NCBI RefSeq assembly: GCF_004796535.1
Contig: NZ_SPHY01000002.1
Coordinates: 186,001-250,000, forward strand
Direction: 5' to 3'
Length of the DNA: 64,000 bases
Origin: Sphingomonas flavalba
GTDB lineage: Bacteria; Pseudomonadota; Alphaproteobacteria; Sphingomonadales; Sphingomonadaceae
Shown: in pieces, positions 7,015-14,570 of the stretch
Layout: each line of letters begins with the position of its first letter
Numbering within the stretch: position 1 is the first letter of the stretch
Made by a program: the position numbers and the translations under genes
The notes under the pieces: model-generated
The model's input: the letters and a program-made list of their open reading frames with translations, nothing else
Database searches by the model: none
Told to the model about the DNA's origin: nothing

Positions 7015-9359
7015 CACGCCCTCCGTGCGGCCGAAATACTGGTCTGGAGCGCCGCGAGCAGCCCCGGGCGATCGTACCGGTAGATGCTGTCGTCCCCCGC
7101 CCCGGCGATGGCCGGGCTGGCGCGCAGCCGGACGATCGGCGCCGACTGGCCGGTTGGCGCCGGTCCTTCCGCCTCGGCGATCACCACGTCGGCGCTGGCA
7201 GCGTCTGCATCGCCGGCCAGCGCGACGCGATAACCGGCCGCCTCGACCAGCGGACGCAATATCTCTCGCATCCATGGGTTGTCGGCATCGGCGAGCACGC
7301 AGAGCGGCGCCGCCCCTGCCGCCTTTTCCCCGCCGTCGATCCCGGCGAACAGCCAGTGCGGATCGAGCAACTCGACCGGTTCGCCGTCGACCAGCGCCGC
7401 TCCGGCGACCGGCCCGGCACTCGCTGCTGCCTCGACCCGTGCCGGCAGCGCGACGATGTCGAGCACGTCGCCAATCGCGTAGGCCAGTTCGGCGGACCCG
7501 TCGTTCAGCCGCAGCAGCTTGAGCCACGGCTCGTCCGGCAGCGTGTCCAGCCCGGCAAGCGGCAGCAGCCGCCCGTCCAGCGCAACCCGCATCCGCCCGG
7601 CAGAAAAACGCACATGCTCGCCGGCGACATCCTCGACCCGCTCGACTACCGCGAGCCGGATACCGCGTCGCGCCCCGTCGGTACCGATGAACAGCAGGGT
7701 CGGCACGGTTTCGGTCGCGTCCGCCACGGCGACCGGCTGCTCTGCCGTCTGGACGGCGCCCTCTTCCGCTGCAACGCCGGCGGCGGCGGCGATGCCGCCG
7801 ACATCGAGCAGCAGCATCGGCACGCCATTGTCGGGCAATGATTTTCCGGCATAGACACCGGTCGCCGCCACCGGTGGCGACGCCGGCTTGATCACCAGTT
7901 CCTCATGGTCGTGGACCGCCGCCACGCCTAGCGCATAGGTTCTGCCGCTGACCCCGCACAGCACGACCAGCGTGCGGCCACGCGACGCGACCGGCCCGTC
8001 CAGGCACAGCACATCCTCCAGGTTGACCAGCGGCAGGGCGCGACCGCGGATCGTTGCCACCGCCGCGCTGCCGATCCGGTCGATGCGGATCGTCTCGTTG
8101 CTGTCGTGGACGATTTCCTCGATCGCCGAGCGGGGAATGGCGAAGGTCTGGCCGCCCGCCGTCACCGTCAGCGCCGCGATGATCGTCAGAGTCAGCGGTA
8201 CGTGGATGGTCAGCTTCAGGCCGTGCCCCGGGTGATTGTCCAGCTCGATCACCCCGCCGATCCGCTCGATATTGGCGCGGACGACGTCCATGCCGACACC
8301 CCGGCCGGAAATCTCGGTTACCGTCTCGGCGGTAGACAGGCCGGCGGTGAACACCAGCGCGCAGCGCTGCGCCGGTGCCATCGCTTCAACCGCCTCCGCT
8401 GTAACCACGCCGAGCGCGATTGCCCGCGCGGCGAGCCGCACCTCGTCGATGCCGCGCCCATCGTCGGCCACCTCGATGACGATCTGGTTGCCGGACTGGC
8501 GGGCGGTGACCGTCAGTCGCCCGGTCACCGGCTTGCCGGCGGTGCGGCGGCGCTCCGGCGCCTCGATGCCGTGGTCGATCGCGTTGCGGACGATATGGGT
8601 CAGCGGATCGCGGATCAGCTCGATCATCTCGCGGTCCAGCTCGACGTCGCTGCCTTCGATCCTGAGGTCGACCGCCTTGCCCAGTTCGGCGGCGGTGTCG
8701 CGCACCATGCGCGGCAGCGCGGAGAACAGCCGGTCGATCCGCTGCATGCGGGTGCGGGTAATCGAATCCCGCATCTCGGCCACGCAGCCGGACAGCCGCT
8801 CGAACGCCCCTTCCAGCGCCGGACCGCCATCCACTTCGCGCAGCCGGCGCGCCAGTTCGTTGCGCGCAAGCACCATGTCGGACACGCCGCTCATCATCCG
8901 GTCGAGCAGGTCGAGCGGCACGCGGATGCTGCGGGCAGGCGCATGGGGCACGGCGGCGGCGATCGGGGTGGGCGCGAGCGCGGCCCGCGCCGCCATGCCG
9001 TCAAGCGCGGCGATCAGCACCGCGTCGTCGCCGTCCGGCTCTGCTTCGCCGCTGTCGAGCGCCTCGACCAGTTCGCCGATCCGGTCGATGATCCCCAGCA
9101 CCGCGCTGACCAGCGCCGCGTCGGCAACCCGGCTGCCGGACCGGACGGTGGCGAGCGCATCTTCCGCCGCATGGCTGAGCCGCGCGAAACGCGGCAGGTC
9201 GAGGAAGCCGCAACTGCCCTTCACCGTGTGGACGAAGCGGAAGATCGAATCCAGCCGCGCCCGGTCGCCCGGCTCGGCTTCCCATGCCACGATCTCTCCC
9301 GACAGCGCTTCCAGCGTTTCGCGGGTCTCGGCAATGAATTCAACGAGAAGGTCGTCCAT
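7014..9359 (-). CDS. cheA: Chemotaxis sensor kinase CheA with duplicated CheW-like domain and degenerate receiver tail
   Basis: 781 residues. Hpt domain with phosphorylated H44 (FVHTVKGSCGFLD), a dimerisation segment (PLDLLDRMMSGVSD), the ATPase domain with N-box DPLTHIVRNAIDHG and G-boxes DDGRGID and GRGVGMDVV, then a CheW domain. Beyond this are about 230 extra residues: a second CheW-like repeat (from VPTLLFIGTDG to DPHWLFAG) and a receiver-like tail starting LCVLADADNPWMREIL. In the tail the phosphoacceptor position appears as E in DVVIAEAE. A dedicated P2 CheY-binding domain is not apparent. Cotranscribed with cheW, cheY, cheB and cheR. Confidence 0.93.
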   Translation of the reverse strand: MDDLLVEFIAETRETLEALSGEIVAWEAEPGDRARLDSIFRFVHTVKGSCGFLDLPRFARLSHAAEDALATVRSGSRVADAALVSAVLGIIDRIGELVEALDSGEAEPDGDDAVLIAALDGMAARAALAPTPIAAAVPHAPARSIRVPLDLLDRMMSGVSDMVLARNELARRLREVDGGPALEGAFERLSGCVAEMRDSITRTRMQRIDRLFSALPRMVRDTAAELGKAVDLRIEGSDVELDREMIELIRDPLTHIVRNAIDHGIEAPERRRTAGKPVTGRLTVTARQSGNQIVIEVADDGRGIDEVRLAARAIALGVVTAEAVEAMAPAQRCALVFTAGLSTAETVTEISGRGVGMDVVRANIERIGGVIELDNHPGHGLKLTIHVPLTLTIIAALTVTAGGQTFAIPRSAIEEIVHDSNETIRIDRIGSAAVATIRGRALPLVNLEDVLCLDGPVASRGRTLVVLCGVSGRTYALGVAAVHDHEELVIKPASPPVAATGVYAGKSLPDNGVPMLLLDVGGIAAAAGVAAEEGAVQTAEQPVAVADATETVPTLLFIGTDGARRGIRLAVVERVEDVAGEHVRFSAGRMRVALDGRLLPLAGLDTLPDEPWLKLLRLNDGSAELAYAIGDVLDIVALPARVEAAASAGPVAGAALVDGEPVELLDPHWLFAGIDGGEKAAGAAPLCVLADADNPWMREILRPLVEAAGYRVALAGDADAASADVVIAEAEGPAPTGQSAPIVRLRASPAIAGAGDDSIYRYDRPGLLAALQTSISAARRA

Positions 9360-9400
9360 GCGGTCCGTCCAGGAAGAACGGCCCGTTGTCTGTCACAACC

Positions 9401-9417
9401 GGTTAAGGCGAAGTTTA
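9401..9417 (-). promoter_or_regulatory. Possible CtrA box upstream of cheA
   Basis: The minus strand reads TAAA, seven bases, TTAACC, close to the CtrA consensus TTAA-N7-TTAAC with one mismatch in the first half-site. It lies 42 nt before the cheA start and just inside the 3' end of chpT. CtrA controls motility genes in many alphaproteobacteria. Inference from sequence only. Confidence 0.35.
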
Positions 9418-10074
9418 CCCGGCCACCGGCGCTCCGGCGCGCAGTAGCGCGCCGAACAGCAATACCGGCTCGGCCGCGTCCGATACCTGGACATGGCCGC
9501 CGCTGGCGGTCGCCAGCCTGTGGACCAGCCAGGCGGCGGCGGCGCGCGGGGTCAGCGCGTTCTCGTCGACATCGCCCTGCAGGGCGGTGCGCAATTCCGG
9601 GTCCAGAACCAGGCGCGGCCCTTCCGCGCGCACGACGATCTCGGTACCGTCAGGGCTGTTCTCCGCGCCGACATCCAGCCGCCCGCCGCGGACCAGCGCA
9701 TCGCCGCCGATCAGCGCCAGGTTGAGCAGGATCTTGATCGCGGTCTTGCTCAGCGTCGGCTCGCCAACCATCCAGCCGATCTCGACCCGCCCCTCCTTGC
9801 CGAACAGCCCCTCGATCGCGGTCCGCGCCTCGCGCGTGTCAACCATTTCACCAAAGCCGCCGGCAGCGCCGAAGGCGAGGCGAAAGAATTTCAGCTTGTT
9901 GGCCGACGCGCGCGCGCTTTCGCCCAGCAGGTCCAGGCAGCGTGCCCGCATTTCCGGGTCATGCTCGTCGGCGAGCAGTTCGATGCCGTTGTTGAGCGCG
10001 CCGACCGGGCTCAGCAGGTCATGGCACAGGCGCGAACACAGCAGGCCGGCGAAATCGACTGGGTTGATGTTCAT
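9415..10074 (-). CDS. chpT: Histidine phosphotransferase ChpT
   Basis: 219 residues. It has the HisKA-like helix with the phosphorylated histidine H18 in LCHDLLSPVGAL, followed by a degenerate ATPase-like domain lacking the usual G-boxes. ChpT passes phosphate from the CckA kinase to CtrA and CpdR in the alphaproteobacterial cell-cycle relay. Start at 10074 (MNINPVDFAG) matches the family; the in-frame upstream codons are not similar to anything. It stands directly upstream of cheA on the same strand, 55 nt away, so it may be cotranscribed with the chemotaxis genes. Confidence 0.88.
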   Translation of the reverse strand: MNINPVDFAGLLCSRLCHDLLSPVGALNNGIELLADEHDPEMRARCLDLLGESARASANKLKFFRLAFGAAGGFGEMVDTREARTAIEGLFGKEGRVEIGWMVGEPTLSKTAIKILLNLALIGGDALVRGGRLDVGAENSPDGTEIVVRAEGPRLVLDPELRTALQGDVDENALTPRAAAAWLVHRLATASGGHVQVSDAAEPVLLFGALLRAGAPVAG

Positions 10075-10146
10075 TCTGATCCCGATAATCCCGCTCGTTG
10101 GCCGCTCTTCTGACGAATACGAGCGCGACATGCAAGGCGGCGGCGC

Positions 10147-10320
10147 TCAGCCTTTCGGCGCCAGCCAATCGGCGCGAAGCACGCCCTTCCGCACCTTTCC
10201 CATGCTGTTGCGCGGCAGGGCGTCGACGAACAGCACCGTCTTGGGCAGCTTGAACCGTGCCAATCGGGCGGCCAGCGCCACCGCGGCAGCCATCTGCCGC
10301 GCCCACGACGCCCCGGACAG
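10147..10320 (-). pseudogene. Relic of an AMP-forming acyl-CoA ligase (C-terminal end only)
   Basis: An open stretch of about 55 codons ends at 10147 and contains ARFKLPKTVLFVDALPRNSM followed by GKVRK, the hallmark C-terminal subdomain of acyl-CoA and malonyl-CoA ligases, including the catalytic lysine of the GK motif. Nothing upstream encodes the ~450-residue N-terminal adenylation domain; the space is occupied by the JAMM peptidase gene. An internal ATG at 10293 could give a 48-residue peptide, but I read it as a gene remnant left by a deletion. Confidence 0.65.
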
Positions 10321-10334
10321 ATCGCCACCTGTTG

Positions 10335-10721
10335 TTATACGATGGCCAGCGCCACTGCCACGAAGCCGTCGGCCTCTGCTCGCCACAGCCGGGCTTCTCC
10401 GGTACCGACGATCAGCCATAACCGGCCGTCACCGGCCGCCTCCGCCTGGTCTCGCGCCGACGGTTCCGCCCTTCCCGACGGGTGCGAATGGTAATAGCCG
10501 GCGATTGGCGGCCCACCGGCCCGCTCGACGCGGATCGCAGCGAACAGCGCCGTTGGATCGATCTCGAAGCTGTCGCGCGGATCGGCGGCGACATTGGCGG
10601 CCGGGACATGGGAGGATATGCCGCCCGCGCCCAGCAGAATGCCGCAGACCTCGCGCTCCGGCGAGGCCGCCGCCCGCGCGAGGATGTCGGCCAGAACAGC
10701 GCTTGAAATCGTCACCGCCAT
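10335..10721 (-). CDS. JAMM/MPN (M67-family) metallopeptidase
   Basis: 128 residues. JAB/MPN fold with the JAMM zinc motif: E24 (REVCGILLG), HSHPSG, and the downstream D in SARDQAEA. Bacterial M67 proteins of this size cleave isopeptide or sulfur-carrier-linked substrates; some act with ThiS/MoaD-like carriers in cysteine synthesis. No carrier protein gene is adjacent, so its substrate cannot be stated. ATG at 10721 was used; an in-frame GTG lies two codons upstream. Only 17 nt separates it from the divergent rluD. Confidence 0.78.
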   Translation of the reverse strand: MAVTISSAVLADILARAAASPEREVCGILLGAGGISSHVPAANVAADPRDSFEIDPTALFAAIRVERAGGPPIAGYYHSHPSGRAEPSARDQAEAAGDGRLWLIVGTGEARLWRAEADGFVAVALAIV

Positions 10722-10738
10722 GCCCACCTACATGGACG

Positions 10739-11695
10739 ATGGTTCCGGGGGTTTCCACGCTGAAAGCGGTGATCGCGCACGATGCCGACGGATGGCGGCT
10801 GGACCGCGCGCTTGCCCATGCGCTCCCCACCCTGTCGCGCGAGCGGCTGAAGGTGCTGATCGCGTCCGGCCAGGTCACGCGAGGCGATTCGGACATCGTC
10901 AGAGATCCCGCGGCCAAGGCGCTCGGCGGGCAGAGTTTTTTGGTCGACGTGCCGCTCCCCACGCCCGCCCATAACGAGCCGCAGGCGATCGCGCTTACTG
11001 TCGCCTATGAGGACGACCATCTGATCGTCGTCGACAAGCCCGCCGGGCTGGTCGTCCACCCGGCGGCCGGCAATCTCGACGGCACGCTGGTCAACGCGCT
11101 GCTTCACCACTGCGCGGGGAATCTGTCCGGCATTGGCGGCGTCGCCCGGCCCGGCATCGTTCACCGGATCGACAAGGGCACGTCGGGCCTGATCGTCGCC
11201 GCCAAGACCGATCGCGCCCACGAAGGGCTGGCGAAGCAGTTCGCCGCCCACAGCATCGAGCGCCGCTACAAGGCGATCGTCGCCGGACTGCCCAACCCGA
11301 CATCCGGCGCGGTCGACGCCCCGCTTGCCCGCAGCCCGCACGACCGCAAGAAGATGGCGGTGGTCCGCGCGGATCGCGGCAAGCGGGCCGTGACGCATTA
11401 TCGCCTCATTCAGCCGCTAAGACAGGCAGCGATGGTGGAATGCCGGCTGGAAACCGGCCGCACCCATCAGGTGCGGGTCCATATGGCGTCGATCGGCCAT
11501 CCGCTGCTCGGCGATCCGGTCTATGGCCGGGCGGGCACCACGCACCGCCCGGTGCTGAAACAGCTTGGCTTCGCCCGGCAGGCCTTGCATGCCGCAAGGC
11601 TTGGCTTCGTTCACCCGGTCAGTAGCGAAACTTTGACCTTTGATAGCGAATTACCTGGCGACATGCAGGAACTGTTCAGGGCACTTGTCGTATAG
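10739..11695 (+). CDS. rluD: 23S rRNA pseudouridine synthase RluD family
   Basis: 318 residues. N-terminal S4 RNA-binding domain (about 18-65), then the pseudouridine synthase domain with catalytic D145 in HRIDKGTSGL and the late motif ETGRTHQVRVHM. RluD modifies helix 69 of 23S rRNA. Start ATG at 10739 has no strong ribosome-binding site. rpoH follows 55 nt downstream on the same strand, an arrangement seen in other sphingomonads. Confidence 0.92.
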   Translation: MVPGVSTLKAVIAHDADGWRLDRALAHALPTLSRERLKVLIASGQVTRGDSDIVRDPAAKALGGQSFLVDVPLPTPAHNEPQAIALTVAYEDDHLIVVDKPAGLVVHPAAGNLDGTLVNALLHHCAGNLSGIGGVARPGIVHRIDKGTSGLIVAAKTDRAHEGLAKQFAAHSIERRYKAIVAGLPNPTSGAVDAPLARSPHDRKKMAVVRADRGKRAVTHYRLIQPLRQAAMVECRLETGRTHQVRVHMASIGHPLLGDPVYGRAGTTHRPVLKQLGFARQALHAARLGFVHPVSSETLTFDSELPGDMQELFRALVV

Positions 11696-11707
11696 ACTAT
11701 GGAAAGA

Positions 11708-11737
11708 ACCGGGGCTCCCCTCGCCCCGGTCAGGGAG
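11708..11737 (+). promoter_or_regulatory. Hairpin and SD-complementary loop in the rpoH leader
   Basis: ACCGGGGC (11708-11715) and GCCCCGGT (11723-11730) form a perfect 8-bp stem. Bases CTCCC at 11715-11719 are complementary to the ribosome-binding site GGGAG at 11733-11737. No T-run follows, so this is not a standard terminator. It may affect rpoH translation. Confidence 0.4.
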
Positions 11738-11750
11738 ATAACCGACGATC

Positions 11751-12659
11751 ATGGCAAAAGGCAGCAATGTCCCGGCGACTATCCCCGCGCTGGGCGGCGA
11801 GGCGAGCCTCAATCGCTATCTCGCCGAGATCAAGAAATTCCCGATCCTGGCGCCCGAGCAGGAATATATGCTCGCAAAGCGTTTCCAGGAGCATCAGGAT
11901 CCGGAGGCGGCGGCCCAGTTGGTCACCAGCCACCTGCGCCTCGTCGCGAAGATCGCGATGGGCTATCGCGGCTACGGCCTGCCGGTGTCGGAACTGATTT
12001 CCGAAGGCAATATCGGCCTGATGCAGGGCGTGAAGAAATTCGAGCCGGACCGCGGCTTCCGCCTTGCCACCTATGCGATGTGGTGGATTCGCGCCTCGAT
12101 CCAGGAATTCATCCTGCGGTCGTGGAGCCTGGTGAAGATGGGCACCACCGCGGCGCAGAAGAAGCTGTTCTTCAACCTGCGGCGGATGAAGAACCGCCTC
12201 AATGCGTTCGAGGACGGCGACCTCAGCCCGGAGAATCTGAAGAAGATTGCCGACGACCTCGGCGTGACCGAGGATGAAGTGACGTCGATGAACCGGCGCA
12301 TGGCGATGGGCGGCGACACGTCACTCAACGTGCCGATGCGCGAGGACGGCGACGGCCAATGGCAGGACTGGCTAGCCGATGAAGGACCGTTGCAGGACGA
12401 ACGCATCGCCGAGGCGGAAGAGCGTGACGTGCGCCACGCCTTGCTGATGGAGGCGATGGACGACCTGAACGACCGCGAGAAGCACATTCTCTCGGAACGT
12501 CGCCTCGCCGACGAGCCAAAGACACTGGAGGAGCTGAGCCAGGTCTACGGCGTCTCGCGCGAACGCGTCCGCCAGATCGAGGTCCGCGCCTTCGAGAAGC
12601 TGCAGCGCGCGATGCTCCGCATCGCCGGCGCCCGTCGCCTGCTGCCGTCGCCGGCCTGA
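11751..12659 (+). CDS. rpoH: RNA polymerase heat-shock sigma factor RpoH (sigma-32)
   Basis: 302 residues. Sigma-70 family with regions 1.2, 2 (SEGNIGLMQGVKKFEPDRGF and YAMWWIRASIQEFI) and 4 (LEELSQVYGVSRERVRQIE). The RpoH box QKKLFFNLRR at 136-145 separates it from housekeeping and other alternative sigmas. It directs transcription of chaperone and protease genes. The leader contains a stable hairpin next to the ribosome-binding site. Some alphaproteobacteria carry two RpoH copies; only one is in this window. Confidence 0.97.
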   Translation: MAKGSNVPATIPALGGEASLNRYLAEIKKFPILAPEQEYMLAKRFQEHQDPEAAAQLVTSHLRLVAKIAMGYRGYGLPVSELISEGNIGLMQGVKKFEPDRGFRLATYAMWWIRASIQEFILRSWSLVKMGTTAAQKKLFFNLRRMKNRLNAFEDGDLSPENLKKIADDLGVTEDEVTSMNRRMAMGGDTSLNVPMREDGDGQWQDWLADEGPLQDERIAEAEERDVRHALLMEAMDDLNDREKHILSERRLADEPKTLEELSQVYGVSRERVRQIEVRAFEKLQRAMLRIAGARRLLPSPA

Positions 12660-12672
12660 CCACCGTTTTGAA

Positions 12673-12706
12673 CTGCCCGTCCCGCGCCGCCGCGCGGGGC
12701 GGGCAG
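12673..12706. terminator. Bidirectional terminator between rpoH and accA
   Basis: A 15-bp GC-rich stem with a 4-nt loop (CTGCCCGTCCCGCGC / GCGCGGGGCGGGCAG, one G-T pair) lies between the convergent rpoH and accA stops. The T-run is short on both strands, but position and stem strength support shared termination. Confidence 0.75.
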
Positions 12707-12708
12707 CC

Positions 12709-13656
12709 TTACAATTCCCCCATAGCCAGGAATTTGCGGCGGCGGTCGGCGCGCAATTGCCCCGCGCTCAGCCCGGCCAGCGAATCGAGTGCGCCGCCGA
12801 TCGCCTCGCCCAGCGCCGCGATCGCCGCCGCCGGGTCGCGGTGCGCGCCGCCGATCGGCTCCGGCACGATCTGGTCGATAACCTTCAGCCGCATCAGGTC
12901 AGCCGCCGTCACCTTCATTGCCTCGGCCGCGTCGGGCGCCTTGTCCGCCGTCCGCCACAGGATCGACGCGCAGCCTTCCGGCGAGATCACCGAATAGACG
13001 GCGTGTTCGAACATCAGCACCCGGTTGGCGGCGGCGATGCCGACCGCCCCGCCGGACCCGCCTTCGCCGACGATCGCGGCGACCATCGGTACGCCGAGCG
13101 CCAGGCACGCCTCTGTCGACCGGGCGATGGCCTCGGCCTGGCCCCGCTCCTCGGCCTGCACGCCGGGAAAGGCGCCAGACGTGTCGACCAGGCTGACGAC
13201 CGGCAGGCCGAACCGGTCGGCAAGCTGCATCAGCCGAATCGCCTTGCGATAGCCCTCCGGCTTGCCCATGCCGAAATTGTGCTTCAGCCGGCTGGCGGTA
13301 TCGTCGCCTTTCTCATGGCCGATGACCAGCACCCGCCGTCCGCCGAGCCGCCCCAGCCCGCCGAGGATCGCTTGATCGTCGCCGAACGCGCGGTCGCCGG
13401 CCAGCGGCATGAAATCCTCGACCAGCCCGGCGACGTAATCCTTGAAATGCGGGCGCTGCGGGTGGCGGGCGACTTGCGTCTTCTGCCAGGGCGTCAGCTT
13501 AGCATAGGCGTCGCGCAGCATCCTGTCCGACTTGGCCTGGAGCTTGGCGACTTCCGGCTCGATGTCGATGGTGCTGCCGTTCGCGGTCTCGCGCAGCTCG
13601 GCGATCCGCGCCTGAAGCTCGGCGACCGGCTTCTCGAAATCCAGATAGGTTCTCAT
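12709..13656 (-). CDS. accA: Acetyl-CoA carboxylase carboxyltransferase subunit alpha
   Basis: 315 residues, full length for the family. It transfers carboxyl from carboxybiotin to acetyl-CoA, together with AccD (encoded at 29.7 kb). Visible family sequence: [10 protein letters not shown] at the N-terminus, [33 protein letters not shown] and [17 protein letters not shown] start at 13656. It follows xerD by 14 nt and is probably cotranscribed with it. Confidence 0.97.
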   Translation of the reverse strand: MRTYLDFEKPVAELQARIAELRETANGSTIDIEPEVAKLQAKSDRMLRDAYAKLTPWQKTQVARHPQRPHFKDYVAGLVEDFMPLAGDRAFGDDQAILGGLGRLGGRRVLVIGHEKGDDTASRLKHNFGMGKPEGYRKAIRLMQLADRFGLPVVSLVDTSGAFPGVQAEERGQAEAIARSTEACLALGVPMVAAIVGEGGSGGAVGIAAANRVLMFEHAVYSVISPEGCASILWRTADKAPDAAEAMKVTAADLMRLKVIDQIVPEPIGGAHRDPAAAIAALGEAIGGALDSLAGLSAGQLRADRRRKFLAMGEL

Positions 13657-13670
13657 CAGGGTTAGGGGGG

Positions 13671-14570
13671 TTAGGCGCGGCGCCGGGCGGCGTCAACGAG
13701 GGGATGGCGGCTGTTGACCAGCTCGACCAGCCGCCGCGCGTCGACATGGGTGTAGATCTGCGTCGTCGCGATGTCGGCATGGCCCAGCATCGCCTGCAAG
13801 GCGCGCAAGTCCGCCCCGCCTTCCAGCAGGTGGGTGGCGAAGGCGTGGCGCAGCACATGCGGGCCAACCCGATCGGGCGGCACCCCGGCCTCCGCCGCCA
13901 GCGCCTTCAGCAGCTGATAGAGTCTGATCCGGCTGAGATGCTTTTCGCCGGACGGGAACAGCCAGGCGCTGGCGTCCGGCACATGCGCGCGCCAGCGGGC
14001 GACGGCGGCGCGCGCCTTGTCGGAAATCGGCACCAGCCGCTCGCGCCCGCCCTTCCCCTTCAGGATCAGGAACGGCCGGTCCCCGGCAATCGCGGCGCGC
14101 GGCAGCGACACTAGCTCGGTCGCGCGCAGCCCGGACCCGTAAAGCAGCTCGATCAGCGCCGACAGCCGCAGGTCGAGCGGGCGTGGCACCGCGACGGCGA
14201 CGCGCGCATCCACCGCCGCGAACAGCCGGTCGACATCAGCATGGCTCAATATCTTCGGCAGCGGCCGCGCCTGCGCCGGGCGGGGCAGCGCCTTGCCGGG
14301 GTCGTCCGCCCGCAGCCCTTCGTCGGCCAGGAAGGCGTAGAATCGCCGCAGCGCCGCCGCCTTGCGCGCCACCGTAGTCCGCGCCAGCGGCAGCCAGGCC
14401 GCGCCAAGCTTCGCCAGCTCTGCCTCGCCAGCCACCGTCAGCCGTCCGCCAAGCAGCGCAGACGCGCCGTGCAGGTCGGTGCCATAGGCGATGATGGTGT
14501 TGCGCGCCGCTCCCGCCTCCGCCGCCAGCATTTCGAGGAATCGCTCGATCAGCCGGCGGTCGTCGCTCAT
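13671..14570 (-). CDS. xerD: Site-specific tyrosine recombinase XerD
   Basis: 299 residues, standard XerC/D size. SAM-like N-terminal domain, then the catalytic set R149 (SGLRATEL), K173, H238/R241 ([10 protein letters not shown]), H264 and nucleophile Y273 (TQIYTH). It resolves chromosome dimers at dif with XerC. Start at 14570 overlaps the upstream gene's stop as ATGA. Housekeeping context (accA, aroKB) argues against a mobile-element integrase. Confidence 0.9.
   Translation of the reverse strand: MSDDRRLIERFLEMLAAEAGAARNTIIAYGTDLHGASALLGGRLTVAGEAELAKLGAAWLPLARTTVARKAAALRRFYAFLADEGLRADDPGKALPRPAQARPLPKILSHADVDRLFAAVDARVAVAVPRPLDLRLSALIELLYGSGLRATELVSLPRAAIAGDRPFLILKGKGGRERLVPISDKARAAVARWRAHVPDASAWLFPSGEKHLSRIRLYQLLKALAAEAGVPPDRVGPHVLRHAFATHLLEGGADLRALQAMLGHADIATTQIYTHVDARRLVELVNSRHPLVDAARRRA

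Noticed and set aside
8106-9725. Long plus-strand open frame (539 codons) opposite cheA and chpT
   Set aside because: Very rich in Arg, Gln and His with no family motif. It is the expected mirror frame of a GC-rich gene; the minus strand carries well-conserved CheA and ChpT.
13671-14570. Tyrosine recombinase as a prophage or integron integrase
   Set aside because: Size, catalytic spacing and position beside accA and aroKB fit housekeeping XerD; no att site, tRNA insertion or phage genes are nearby.
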